Shown: piece after piece, positions 25,434-38,700 of the stretch | Numbering within the stretch: the stretch's first letter is position 1 | Layout of the letters: each line of letters opens with the position of its first letter | DNA from: Toxotes chatareus | Taxonomy: Eukaryota; Chordata; Actinopteri; Toxotidae | Assembly (NCBI GenBank): GCA_016801885.1 | Contig: CM028899.1 | Location: forward strand, 17,995,501-18,059,500 | DNA: 64,000 bases | Direction: 5' to 3' | Notes under the pieces: generated by a model | What the model saw: the letters and a program-made list of their open reading frames with translations, nothing else | What the model was told of the DNA's origin: nothing | Databases searched by the model: none | Program-made: the position numbers and the translations under genes

Positions 25434-26480
25434 CCAGTTACTGGATGTAACTCCAGTTCTGTGAGTATATTGTATTTCCCTCTAATGGGCCTCACTATTG
25501 GCAAACACCAAAGACAAAGGCCATTAGCAATTGGTGTTCCCCCAGCTGGACACCAACCTTGACCCCTGGACACCAGCTATTGAGAGTGAGAAAAAGCAAC
25601 AAACAAAAAACAAAAAATGAGGTTAGTCCCACAGCTTGGGCACCACCCTCCTAAGGGTCCTGAGGACACCTACCTGCCACACAAGGCAACAACACAGCAT
25701 CCACCATGTCAATGTCCCTCAGACAGAACCGCATGCACCAAATGGGACAACCACCAGTCATCTATCTGAGGTACAACTGTACAAAGGCCAAGCAGACATC
25801 ATTCACTAATACACCTCAAAACCCTCTGCATGAGCCTGCATGCCATAGCAAACAAACTGACTGGGCACACAGGGCACAAAGTATGAAGGAGCCTCTCCTC
25901 CCTGCTACTGTGAGGTGGAGGAAAAAAAACACCTGAAGGAGGAAGTGATAACCTTGGGCTGAACGGGTAGGTTAGGTCGCAGTTCCACTGCACCCCTGTC
26001 CTTGCAGGAAGGGTGCACAAAACAGAGCACAAAGATCCCCAGCAACGTGCCTTGCCCTGCAGATCTCTCGCAGGAAGTGCTTGACCAATGGATCACTCCT
26101 GTCCGTGAAGTCCACGCCATCATAGCCAGCCATAATTGCTGCCGTGAACACTTCCTAGATGGATGACCTCTATCAACTAATCCTTGCAGAAATTCAAGAA
26201 TGCCCTGCAGCAGGCACGAATGTGGATCGATGGCCCTGCTCCCACACCAGTCAGCAAACACACACCAACATGTCCCAGGAGCCCTGGAGGTGGAAGGGGT
26301 CAAAACGTTCTGGATCATAGAGATTGCTGTAGCTGGCAGGCCCAGCTCTCTTCATCTGTCACTCTCAACCACCAGACCTTGAGGTGCATCCCCAGGGGTG
26401 GGTACATGCAAATGGCACCCCCTTATCTGAGTCAGTAGCGAGGGAAGGTCCAGGATTGGCAAGAACAACCGGGTGAGCCA
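25434..26480 (-). mobile_element. Relic of a DIRS-type (tyrosine-recombinase) retrotransposon
   Basis: On the minus strand the frame at 26318-25905 contains, in order, SRAPGT, FADWC, and ILEFLQGLVDRG. This series resembles the N-terminal core-binding part of the tyrosine recombinase of teleost DIRS1-like elements. Just after this block, at about 26165-26145, the similarity switches reading frame (a frame there continues with AAIMAGYDGVDF-like wording), so the gene is broken. The terminal-looking stretch at 25439-25457, actggatgtaactccagt, is a small inverted repeat. No reverse transcriptase or catalytic recombinase residues are visible, so it is inactive. The outer limits are approximate. Confidence 0.72.
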
Positions 26481-27360
26481 ATGACATCCTCCCCAGCAGT
26501 AACAAGAGGGTCTTCAGAGTGACTGAGTGAAAATAGGGGAGAAGAGCAGCCTATGCTATCTACAGATAGGCATCTATAGATGGGGATTTATGCAGTGAAT
26601 AATCTACACAGACGGTGAGCACCATATGAATCGTCAGCTGCTGTGCAGTAAATTTCTTTGGGATATCTCATTCAGGTAGATCCTCAGAGTCTACTTAATC
26701 AGACTGCCTATATTTGTACTGAGTAAGAAAAAAGGGGGGCATTAGACCTTTTTAGCCCATAAATGTACACAACAAATTGAGCTGAATTAATGTGTATTTT
26801 CTTGCCTAAAATTTGAAAAACTAAAAAAACGACCTGTTTATCTGCCTGTGTCAATTGTAACGTAATGTCAAGACATTGATCATTATCGTCATTGTCAGTT
26901 TGTTGATTTTAAAGCAGCGCAGCCAAGGGTGATGTGTTATTGTTCAGTTTTGTCTATAGTAATTTCTTTATATCATAAAGGAATGAACGGTAAAAACATG
27001 GTTTCATGGTGTTGTACAGTTAGTGAGACAGACAAAAAACCAGCAATGCTTAACAATGCATTCCAGTGCACCAAGCATACAATAAATGCTACTGTTCTTG
27101 TGAGGAATGAATCAATTGGCAGACTGTTGTAACTTTATGCGGTGGTCTGATTGTGTTTATCCTCTGTAATCTCCCTGTGAAGCTGAGTATGAACCGGAGG
27201 GGGTGTGTCTGGGTGGGAACCAGCTCCAAAATAAAAATCACGTGTTGGCTCGAGCTCTTCAATTGTCTAGAAACACCGCCCTCCTGCGGAGCATGGTAGT
27301 ATGGCAAAAATAACAGCAACTCAGGACTGAACCATTCACTTGACAACACAGAGATGCATC
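26481..27360. other. Distal upstream region of fbxo33
   Basis: No coding signal. Short open frames overlap on both strands and show no domain. Sequence becomes less AT-rich toward fbxo33. Confidence 0.4.
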
Positions 27361-27695
27361 GCGGATTTAAAAAAAAATATGGCGGAAATATCTCTGGAGC
27401 CTTAATATGAGTTGATTAATAAAACCGCAATTTTACGAAACACAAATACCATGACATGTGTAACATGAGAGAAATGTTTGTAATATTTATGAGGATTGTT
27501 TTGTTCCCCGTGCACTGAGAGACAGTGGTGCGGTCCAATAGTATTGAAGGCAAAGCTGAAAAACGGGTTGTTTTCACCGAGGGGGAAGAAGCGTCGCTGT
27601 AATTAGCCGTTGCAGCACCGATTTAAAAAAAAAAACGGTTGTAACATTTCTTTTATATCTGGTTTGTTTTCAGACAGCGCCTTTCTTAGCTCGCC
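27361..27695 (+). promoter_or_regulatory. fbxo33: Probable fbxo33 promoter and 5' UTR
   Basis: Upstream of the start codon are an ATGGCGG word within 'aatatggcggaaat' (27379-27385, YY1-like core) and a CCAAT box (27535-27539). The GC- and CpG-rich stretch begins at the start of the gene and covers exon 1, as for a CpG-island promoter. 'tttgttttcag' at about 27664-27674 looks like a splice acceptor, so an upstream non-coding exon is possible. No transcription start can be read from sequence alone. Confidence 0.5.
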
Positions 27696-30600
27696 ATGGC
27701 TCTGTGCGGGGGTGTCGGAGCCATGGCTTTGCCCAGCGAGCTTATCGTTCATATATTCTCCTTTCTGTCCGACCGAGACAAGCTCCGGGCCTCGGCCGTG
27801 TGTTCACGATGGAGGGAGTGTCTCTTCTACCCCGCGCTGTGGACCGAGCTCAAACTGCGCATAGGCGGTGGGTGTAACGGCGGCGGCTCCAGCTCCGAGG
27901 AGACCCCAAGGCTGGAGTTCCTCATGCGGAAGTTCGGTTCTTTCGTGCGGGAGCTGCAGCTGGAACTCGCACCGGTGGAAGGCTACCTCAGCCCCCTCAA
28001 CAACGACCCGTCGTCCACCAGGATGGACCAACCTCCCGGTCCCGATAGCGACCCGCAACTCTCCGAGCGATGGAGAGACGCCATGGCCACCTATTTGGAC
28101 CAGGTGTTGTGTGTGTTCACCAGCATCCGCAACAACAGGTAACGCCACATTTGCCTCAGGACATTTTTTCTGAGTGTTTATTTTTAAACAGTATGAGGAA
28201 TTCTCATGACACATTTTGTTTTTGTTGAAATGTCTCAGTATTTGGTTCGTCGCAGTAAGCTAGCAGCTAGCTAGCTTAGCTATAAACAAACCCTGACATT
28301 AGGAGTTACGTAATCAGGTCATGTCTTTGCGGAGCTAGCAGCCAGCGTTACCTTTATGCATCTGAAGACACTGTTAAAATAATAACATTGTACCTCGTTT
28401 TATATGTATTGCCGTCAGAAATAATGCATGTGTAATGTATGCTTCAGTGTCACTGCACGTCAAGTCAAATGCACGTCTGCGTTTCTTTTGTTGCCAGTTC
28501 TATTTTCCATGTTACTTTGGTCTCTCCATACCACCAGATACAATGCAGAACTGGTGGTAGCCAGAGAAGGCTTTGTTGGCTGTGACTTGCTGATATCAGC
28601 ACTGACACACACATATACAGTGTATGTGTGTATATATTTAGCTCTGGTATGTCGTTTGTTATTGTAGGATGTAATCACTAACAAGGTGCATAGATAAAAT
28701 TTGGCCACTTGGACAGTTTCTGATGTGGTAGTTGCTATTATGTACAACTTTACTGAATGTCAAGATTCCTGATTTCAGTGCAGAACCTTCTATAATAGCT
28801 TCTCCCACTTTCTCTATTATTCTCTACAGTGCTTTGTAGTATTGAAATAGCAGCCATCCAAAGCTGTGCAGGTCATGTCTTCGTTCTGCTGAGGGGGCTG
28901 AAACCATTTCTGTTGTCTGAATCCTTCTTATTGAGCAGTTTCCATTGAAAAGTGACAATATTACATACATCCAGTTGTCACTATGTGTGTCAGTGCTGAT
29001 CATCAGCAACTGACGTTGCTTAATTTTTGAGTGTGGTGTTCATGGACAATATTGTTTCACCAGAAATAAAGTATCAAGTCAGGGAAACGTTTTCATTTCT
29101 TTTTAGAAAGCTACTGCCAACTTACAGTCTAGAAACTTAACAAGGTTGTATAGGTTGGTTCACAACGGTCAATATAAAACAAAGTATGTTGTTTTTTCTA
29201 TACTAAAAGATGTGGTGAAGATCAGAATTTAGCACATAGTGTGGAGTAGTACATTATGGTTTGTAACTGGGATCTAGTCTTTACTGAAACTCAAAGAGTT
29301 CTATAAACAAACCAGCAAATACAAAATCTCAACTGGGTAAGTGAGTAGTTTTAATAATGGGTCATAATAAAACATGCCATACTCAGCCGTGGATGCTATT
29401 TGGTATTTCAGTGTTACTCAGGAACAGTTCAAACCAACTGACCACTGATCAGGACAAATCACTCAACAGCAGCCATATATCTGACTTCAGCTCTCATGTT
29501 AAAAAGCTGTCTGTGTTCCTTTCAATACCTTGGTCCAACTCCACTGGTACTGGTACAGTTTCAAAATAATGAAAAGAGATAATTTACTGTTCTTTTATTA
29601 GCGGTTTTGCACACAAAGTAGCTGCACACAAGTCTTTTTAGTTTCACTGCAGAGGCATTTTGTGAAACTTAGCTCTCAGCTGATTTACAGGAAGTGGGCT
29701 GCATCAAAGACAATATAAACAGTACCTAATAGGTAGACCTATGTCATGTGTTACTGCATGGCACACATGTGGTTGATAATCCTTTCCCACAACTTACAGT
29801 GCTGATCTTCTGAACGGCAATGTCAAAACAGATGCAGACTGCCTTCAGAAGAAGGTAATTGGGAGCATTTTGGCCTATGCTTACCTTGACTGCTTTTCAA
29901 AGCCTCAGCTTTTGGCATATAGACTGCTGCTTGATTGTTGCCAATCTATTTTGGGTATAGGGATGGAAAGGGCTCTAGGCAGCAGGGCAGCTATAATTCT
30001 GTGCAGACAACTCAGCAATACACAGAACCAGGGCTAGATTAAATTGAACAAGACGGCCACAGTTTGCCTTATGAAGTTGTTTGGATTGGAAGTGGTTACA
30101 CATGACTTCTTGTGTAGCTGCTGTTGCCTCTGCTGTTGAAAATTACCAGGCATCCCTTATGCGCAATGTGTGATAAAACCAGATACACAGCTAGCACCAG
30201 TAATGGCTTAAACAAATGTTGACAGAACAAACAGATGTTAATGAAACCGTTCTCTTCAGATAATTGCTGCATTGTAGGGGACGTTATATGACTGTGTTTG
30301 ATTCCTTGTCAAGTCGGTAAGTTAAGGATACAGACAATAATTTAATGGGCTGTAATTGTTTTTTATGAGTCAGATGTTTGATAAATGACTCCACATGTTT
30401 TTCCATCAGGAAGATGCTATGTTTCTGTAGATCAAGCTTTTTTTTCCCTTTCTGTCTTTCTAACATTGTCTCTCTCTCATTCTCTAGGAACCTGCAGAAG
30501 CTGAGTCTGTATGGAGACACCTGTATTCTCCAACAGGAGGGACTATTAGACAGCTCTAACCTGCACCAAATTCACCAGGGGGACAAAAAGATCAATGAGT

Positions 30601-33600
30601 AAGCACACTCGACATAAAAGATATTTTCTGTAGAATGTCAGACATGGTTAGATGCAGTAGTTATTTCTATCCAGATAACGCCCTTTATATAAGACTGCAA
30701 TATGGTATTATTTTCGTAACTGATTGATTACTGAGCATGATTTGACAAAACAATGGCTATTGTCTTTAGCCACTGACATTATGTGGGAGTATTACTTACA
30801 AAATGGCACTGTTGGATCCCTTGTTGAATTGAAAGCAGTGTGTCGTTTGGTTTCTCAGAATGGTAATTAATTTACAAAGTGGGTAGATGTTCACAAGACA
30901 GTTTGACATCATTCAGTTAAAGGGCCTGCAGCATCTCCAGCATCAGCACAGCACGCCGTGTGTCTGCATCAAACACACTCACTGTGTGTGGCCAGCGTTC
31001 TGTCAGCAAACTGCTGATATACTGTTGTCTAGACTGCTAAGGTGCAGACTCTGTGGATCACAGCCACTGAAGAGAGAGGGATTGTTTAGAGACTGGGAGC
31101 TGCAAATGATGATGTCATGTTTTTAAAATAATCCAGTACGCCACAGTCTGCTAACATGCTAATTAGCAGATATTGACCCTAATAGAACATTTTTTAGAAG
31201 CTGTGGTCAAATCTTAAGTTATCTTCATGCCATGCTTCGAGTCTGAGGACTTAACCCTGTTGTTGGCATCAGTGTTATCTCAGTATGGACTTTGTTTGGT
31301 GTAATTTTACTTCTGTGATATTGCTTCACGTACAAGTCCATGCATATATTAAAATGCTATTTCACAGCTGTTTTCAACATACGCAGATTGTTGACTGTTT
31401 ACAGATGATTGCCACTTTCTTTTCCACATCACAGTACTTCTCATTCATAGCAACCAGTGTGGGTTTGTTTTGCAACTCGGTGGTAGCAAAGTGGGTGGCA
31501 TTGTGATGTCAGTGCATACCTTCTGTGTTTTGCTTTGTAGGACAGGTCTGATGAAATATAATTGAGCCCACTAGCCTGCATGTAGAGTAATTGTTTCAGC
31601 TGAATTATATAGGTTCAAGGCAGTAGTGTTCTTTTTGATTTCATAGGTCTTACTTTCTTATATAAAAGCATAAAAATATTACATTTTTTCAGTGTTATTA
31701 GTGTTACTTTCTCTTGGCAGAAATCTATATCCCAGTCACGTTTTTCTTTCTTCACCCACAGCATTTATTTTCAAGATAAAATTTATATTAGCTTTCATTT
31801 GAACTGGCATGAACAGGTCTCAGTGCTTTTAAAAAGGCCCTTGAAGGAAGCTGCGGTTATGTTGGTGAAGTGAATTTAAGCTCATTTTCTTACTGCCTGT
31901 GTTCATTAACCCGTCCCCTCTGCTCTCTGCAGAATCCAGCAGTTGTTCATGGAGTTGTTGTCTAACAGCAGACAGCTGAAGTGGTTGTCCTGTAGCTTCA
32001 TGCTTGGTCTGGTGACTCCCTGCTCCTTAGCTTGCCTGTCAAATCCTTCAGCTGAGACCTTGCAGCACCTCAGTTTACTGGACCACCAGCTAGGTATGTA
32101 TTTGGTAAATCACAAGCCTGGTATATACTACATGACTGAATAATCCCTTCAAAGTTCAAAATTTGCGGCAAGAAAAGCACTTTACAGTATTTTTGTACAT
32201 GTCACCTTTCTTGGATTGTCCTCAGGCCCCCTCATCTCACCATCAGAGTTAGATCGGCTCTCTAATCTTAATTCTCTGGCTCTGGATTTCTCTGACTTGA
32301 CATCTGAGCTTTGCGGTCTGCTGGCATCTCCACGCCGAACTCCACTGCATCGCCTCTCCCTGCTGCTCAACGGCGCTGCCCTGGAGTTCAAACCATTAGA
32401 AGGGACAGCTACAGAGGACGACTGGAAGGCGCTGGTAATGCAACAACTGTCCGTGATTGTCTCTGTTCTAGGAGCTCTATTTGATGACAAGATGTAAGTG
32501 ATTGTTGAAATTCTCTAATAAACCTTGAATACATCACTCACATTTACCTGATCCTCCTCAGGTTCGTGTGAGTGCCAACCTGCGAGTGTACATCATGGCC
32601 CTGGAGGTCGACAGCTCAGAACTCCTCAGGGTCCTAAAACCTAGCCTTCCTCTAGAGCGCCTCCACCTGGACAGTTACAGCACACTGGTGACTGATGCCA
32701 CATTGGAGCTCATCTCTCAGCAGTACAACAAAACGCTGACTCACTTCCTGCTCCTGAGGGATGACCCCGACTTCCCTGACCTCAGTGTCAATCGAAACGA
32801 AGACCCGTTGGTCCTCTTGGCATGGAGATGTACTCAGCTGGCTGTTCTGGTGATACATGGTGAGTCCTGCTTGTTGTTTCAGGGATACACAGTATGTTGG
32901 CTTCATGGTCATTCTGGTCTGTGCTGGGTCTGCTTATGATCGAACACAATAATAGTTGTAGTAGTTGTATAGTCTCTAAACTGGTTCAGGCTTGGTTGGG
33001 TTGATCTGAGGAAACTGGAACTTCCCAGAATTGATGTGCTCCTTTCAATGGCATCATTAATTGTAGGTGTGGTAACTATAAATAGATATTGAGGCCTGTC
33101 ATTTAAACTGCATTAATGGTTTTTTTGGCCATGTGGGGGCAGTACAGGAAGATGTAAACACAACACTAAAATGTTATTAGATTATGATGTTGTTATGTCT
33201 AGCAAACAGTTTTACACATCCGGCAGATATAGGGCAGCATTTGCATTCGTGTGGAACCAAACAATAAAACTGGTGGTTATAATCTGGGGGCTTGATTACA
33301 CTACGAGTGACACATGGTCATTTCATCCATTGTCAGTGTAACAGTTTTGATTATTAGAGTAACTTTAAAGCTCACTTAGTGTCCGCGGCATTACAGTTTC
33401 CTATGTGGGAAGCAAAAGCTCAAATATAAAAGAGATTTGCTTAGTTACACTTGGCAGTTTTCAAATACTGCACACCACTTGGGCAAAACATTACAATTAA
33501 TATTTCTGTTAAGTCACTGCTTGCCTTCAACAACTGCCACTTTATCCTACAGACACTGAGTGTGTGTGTGTGGAATTAGGTCTAAGATCTATCTGAGCTA

Positions 33601-34020
33601 ATACATAAAGAAGACTAATGCCATCATCATATCATGATTCATTTAGTCATGGTTTGTAGCCAATGGTATGTTGAGTGTAAAGCTGTATATTTTACTATTA
33701 GTCCTTGATATTGCCAAAATAAGTCCAACCTCCCTCACCCCACCTTCTCTGTAGGTTACACTGTGTGGTCCCACAACTTAGTGGCCATCTCTCGGCTGCG
33801 AGGCTCCAGTCTCCGCATCCTGACTGTCTCTGAGGAGAGCATCGACTTTGACCCGGACCAGTCAGTGTGCATGGAAGGCGACCCGGTCCATAACCTGGTC
33901 AAGGAGGTATCCCTGGGCCTCGGCCGCGTCTGGCACCCTTGCCTGGATTCTGGCCTGGTTTTGTCCGAACCCACCCAGCACTTCCACCGCGAGCTGCACG
34001 CCTTCAGCATGGGCATGTAG
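27696..34020 (+). CDS. fbxo33: F-box only protein 33
   Basis: Six coding exons: 27696-28138, 30488-30598, 31933-32093, 32226-32434, 32562-32859, 33755-34020; total 1,488 nt, 495 aa plus stop. FBXO33 is a substrate-recognition subunit of SCF (Skp1-Cul1-F-box) ubiquitin ligases. The F-box lies at about residues 11-52 (LPSELIVHIFSFL ... LFYPALW). The rest carries leucine-rich, irregular repeat-like sequence with conserved blocks NRNLQK, RQLKWLSC, LERLHLDSY, NRNEDPLVLLAWRCT and ESIDFD, ending HFHRELHAFS. An in-frame TAG at 27687-27689 fixes the start unless an unseen exon is spliced on; human FBXO33 (555 aa) has an extra N-terminal extension before the equivalent Met. All introns are GT-AG. Reading through the donor at 32435 gives a short false extension, avoided here because exon 5 restores the conserved 'RVYIM' context. 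Confidence 0.95.
28256..28284. repeat. TAGC-rich cluster at the start of fbxo33 intron 1
   Basis: 'gctagcagctagctagcttagc', just downstream of exon 1. A similar cluster sits at the start of pnn intron 1. Confidence 0.6.
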
Positions 34021-34355
34021 GCAAGGATGGAATATCCAACACATCACAGCCTAAACTGTGTCAAGACCAGGCCAGACCCACCAGGTCCAAGTCAGCTCAG
34101 ACCTCCTAACCAGACCAAAAGCAGACCCAAGTGAGAAATCTAAACCAGATCTTAAAACAATCTATAAAGTAAATTCACGTGAACTGATGTGAGCTGATGG
34201 TTTTTATTTTAGTTTTATTTTTTGTGCTTCTTTCACAGGGGTTTTAGCACACAATCAATTCTGACCCTTTTCCAACAGATTCCATTTTCTTGCTTTGCCA
34301 TTTGATCATCTTGTTACTGGTGACTTGGAAAACAGATTCAGTCTTTGATCTTTTA

Positions 34356-34361
34356 AATAAA
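34356..34361 (+). terminator. fbxo33: Candidate proximal polyadenylation signal of fbxo33
   Basis: Canonical AATAAA 336 nt after the stop codon. A second AATAAA at 36037-36042 could end a longer 3' UTR; a Pumilio-like TGTATATA at 35642-35649 lies between the two and would belong only to the long form. Usage cannot be decided from sequence. Confidence 0.55.
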
Positions 34362-37300
34362 TTGTGCAATTAAGAATATCCAATTAAAACTGTATAATTA
34401 AAATTTAATTTTGAAGGAAGACCAATCCGTGATCGCTGATCACAGACAAGACTTGAGTCATAAGAGTTTTTAATTTGTCTGCTAAAATGGGTCGTCCACT
34501 TCTTGTCTGGCATGGCCCTGTCTGGTCTGGTCTGTTGCCCACAACAAGTATTCAGAGCTCAGTGTCTCTCCTTCACCTTAATAACCTCCAGAGCCTCTGT
34601 ATAATGTAACCTTGATTTGTTTTTGGTTTTTTTTTTCTTTTTTATTTAACTGTTTTCCATCTCTCCCTGCTGTGTATAATCTCGTTTTTCCTGTGTGGTA
34701 GTTCCCTTGCCTGTATAGGCTTTGTATGTATTTAAATACAGATATATTATTATCCTGCTCACAGCTAGAACAGGACAGGCAGGCGGGTTCAGTAATGGAC
34801 AGGTGGAATTGGAGTTGGTGGGGGGGGGGGCGGTATTCTGACACAAGCTTCTAGCTTTAGTTGTGAAACTAGTTTTCTTTTCTTTACAAAAAAAGTCCTG
34901 TGCTCTGTGTCGGTCTGTCTGTCTGCTCCAGTCTAGCGAAAGTTGGAGTTTGTAAACTAACCGATCAATCACTTCCTGGGTAACACAACCTTCGCTGCTT
35001 CTTTTGTTGCTCTGAGAGAGCACCTTGTGCACTTGTCCACTAGTTTGAGAGCCTTGCCAGCAGGGTGGGAATCTCCAGCGTGAAATGGCTGACTGTGGCT
35101 GGTCAGTTTTAATGCAGTTTTCAGCAACAGCCATGTCAGTGCCATGACTCAGATCATCCTTAAGTGAGTGGCATTTCAACGCCGAATGGTTTTATTAAGG
35201 GTTTTGAGCACCTTACCGATGGTGTTGTGGAGAATATTGTTACATGCTTGCCGCCAGCACACTTCCCACCCTGCTCACTTGTCGACTTTTTGGGAAACCT
35301 CACTAGTCAACTGAATAGGGAGCCTCGTCTTCCGACTGACATTCAGAGCCAAACTATGAAAATTCAGCCCGTCACAGTACAGCACACCACTACTGTGTTT
35401 TGTTTTGTTTTGTTTTGATCTGTAGTGTGCTGGTAGTAAATCATGGCATCTTTCTTTCTATATTCAGGATGAATATAGCTGCCTTTGCTCTCCTCTAGAG
35501 GTCAAAACTTTACATCTAGTATCACTGGTTCCAGAGCCTCTTTATATTGAAATGTCAAGTCATCAAGTCAAAGGAAAGGAGAGGAGTGTGCGTTATAATA
35601 TGAAGGGCTCTGAGATAAAAAAAAAAATCTTCAAGTACTTCTGTATATAGAGGAAATAGGTTTTCACTTCATATGCCATATATATCCTTGTTTTGAGATA
35701 TCTCTGACTACTTCCAAAGGCCATGCTAAAACAGCACCAGTATTCTGTAGACAAAGCGTCCTGAGGTGGCAAATACCAAACCCAGGTTTTGCAGTCAATC
35801 TAGCAGTACTGTAGGTAGGAACCGGTTTCTCTCAGTGGTGGAGTTATTGTTTTGGAGTAAAACATTTAATGACTAAGAACAGGGAAAAGAAAAGGATGCA
35901 CTGAATGTAACTTAACTCTCATTCTGTCGGCCAGTCAGTCAGGTTTTTTGTTTTTTTTTATTGAAGGCTCACTATATAGTTATATTTGCTGCAGAACTTT
36001 GGCAGATTTATATCTTGCCAACAGTCAGGGTTGCTAAATAAATGAGTTTGAACATTGTAGGTTCCACTGACAGCCAAGACTGCTTTTTTTTTTCCTCGAG
36101 AAATGGCACCTACAGCACAATGTGGTTTTGGGTCGTTTGTGGCGAAAAGTTTTCTCTGTCAGTCTCAGGTAGGCTTTTAACATCACTATGACCACAACCG
36201 TGGTGGTCCATGATGTCGCGTAGGGTGTGTGAAACAATCAGATAATGTGAGAAATGGTCTTTTTTTTAAATTTAATTTCCTCTTGAGTCACAGTTGCCTT
36301 GGAAACAGCCCCTTGTTTTCTGGATGCAGTTGTCGCTGTTATTGATGATGTTGTTTGTCTTGCCATCTGATGAACCCTCACTCTGCCTTGGTTGGAGGGT
36401 CAGCAAACCTAATCATACATTTGTTTTCAAAGATTTAGGTTGATAAAGACTAAAGAATGGCAAAACCAGTCTGCTCATTGCACATTTTATATCTCCAGTA
36501 GATGCTGTGGGGGCCAGAGAGTGGCCGTGGAGCGGTAGAAATCCATCCTGTCGATAGAGGACCTGCTGGGCCCAATTAATGTCTGAACTGAATGCAGTCA
36601 GTCTTCTTGGGTGAAACGATTTCTGTCTGGCACAGTGGATCTTGTCTGGCTGTGCAGCTGGCTAGTTCTTCAGGCATTCATTAACGAGGGTGAAAGCATG
36701 ACTCTCTTTTATTGTCCAGTTCTATCCTTTTAAAAAATCACTGAGCGAATGCGTTTGCTCTAGTAATGAAATGTTATCTAGGCTCTGTGGAAGTGCTAGC
36801 ATGTCATGCTTGTAGCTTAAGCCAGGCATTGTTGACAAAATGTGTCATGCAACATCATTTTGAGTATCACCAGAAGATAACTGGGCCCAGTATGGTTCCA
36901 TGTGATGCTCCAATGTTGTGACTGCTGAGTGGTTATGACAACTGTGGTGCACTGCTGTCTTATGAAAGCATTTCGTGAGCTGAGTTTGGATTTTAACTGG
37001 TGGATCAAAGGTAGGGTGGGCTAAAGGGCACCTACCATTCATGAGTAAATGCTGTCAGCTGGCTATTGTTAGGAAAGTCACCCTCCCAAATGACTACAGT
37101 GCATCAGTTCAGTCTGAGGTCAGGGCAATGGCATTGTAGACTGTGAAGGTTCATATCAAGGTCTCTAGTTTACATGGTTGACTTGTGATAATTATTATTT
37201 TTTTCCACGGGCTGATATGGAACCAGAATTACACAGCATGCCAGCACTTTGCATGGTTCAGAATGAATTGGTCCTGGTAATGGGCCTGTGGTTACCAAAT

Positions 37301-38669
37301 GTTTGCTCGTCTGTTAAGGGACCTTGATGGTTTAGCCATGATAATCTCTCCAGTCCTTGGTCCATATCTCAGGATGAATGCACTTTGGTACCAAGAGTTC
37401 CTTTTAAGGATGTCCGTGGCTGTGTATATAGATCTGTACTCTCATATTCAGAGGGGAGAGCAATACCAACATAACACATTCAGACCAAAATATGTTGGTT
37501 TTATCTTATCTTCCTCCTCCCCTCTTCTTATTTATCCTCTCATCCCTCATTTTATAGCTCATGTTTGTTTCTTTATAGGTTTGTGTTTTGTATAGTCATC
37601 AGCTGATAAGGAGGGCAGTCACGGCAATGTTCTAGTAGAATGTAACATCAGGCTAGATAGTCATCTCAGCTAAGCAAATTGACGTTTACCAGCAACCGAT
37701 ATTAACGAGCTGAATTTCCAGAGTCCATCCCCACCCACCACGAGTGGTTCCTGTCTTCTCAAGTCTCCACGTTATTGGCTCCACACTAGAAGTCAGATTT
37801 CACTGTTTGGGCAGTCCAGTGGCCAACCCTTATGGCAGTGTTTCAGCCCATAATAAACTGTAACTATGTGGGGCCCTCTGACAACTTCTTTGTCAAAAGT
37901 TGATGGTTTGACTATTTGTGATTGAAATGGAATTATTTTAGCAACCTATAGGCTGCAAACGCCGGGGTGTGGGGGTCAGAGATTATGTAGATAATACACA
38001 TGAGAGCAGTAAGGCATTGCAGAACGATGTCTTTTTAAATATTGCTTCTGCTATTTTTGTTTTTTTTTTTTTCTTTTCGCCAAAAAACACCAAAATTTTT
38101 GTGAAGACGGCATGGAAAGAGCTCAGTGTTGTCCCTGCTAAGAGAGAAGAGGCGAGACAAAGCTCTGCCAGTGAGGCAAAGCCGACAGGCAAATTACTTT
38201 ACACTCAGATAGGGTTTGACACATTAGGAGACGAACATGGTCACAGTATGGCATAGCATTTAGAAAAATACTGTCAGTGGAAAAACGACCTGTCCCTGGT
38301 CCATGTGTGTCATCACTAAATTAGCTAAATATTGAGCCACCTTGTGCCTGAAAACCTCTGGAGTCTCACTGCTTTTCAAACCTTTGCTCTCCAAGTTATT
38401 GGCTTTGTGATGTATGTATGTTAGTTGTTGCTGTGATTGTTAGTTCACTCTTTAGGGAAGCAGCATTATGAGCTACAGTAGGTAGAGATTTCAGCACGTG
38501 TTTTAATTTTTCTTGGAGCGTGCCTGTATTTTCATGTAAGACTTTCAAGTGTATCCAGTAGAAACGTGTGAATAAGAAGGTATGAATGTGTGTGTGTGTG
38601 TATGAACAGGTTATCAGCAGTGCAGCCATTGTATGTTTCCTGCATGCATGTGTGTGTGTGTGTTTAATT

Positions 38670-38700
38670 GGGGTTTGGGGGTGGGGGTGGGGGGGCGGGG
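38670..38700 (+). other. G-quadruplex-type G cluster
   Basis: Runs of 4, 5, 5, 7 and 4 guanines separated by 'ttt', 't', 't' and 'c' (31 nt), directly after a TG microsatellite. This fits the G3+N1-7 folding rule with very short loops. Confidence 0.75.

Noticed and set aside
32435..32497. Extension of fbxo33 exon 4 to the stop at 32495-32497
   Set aside because: Splicing at 32434 to 32562 keeps frame and restores the conserved RVYIM block; read-through gives a non-conserved tail.
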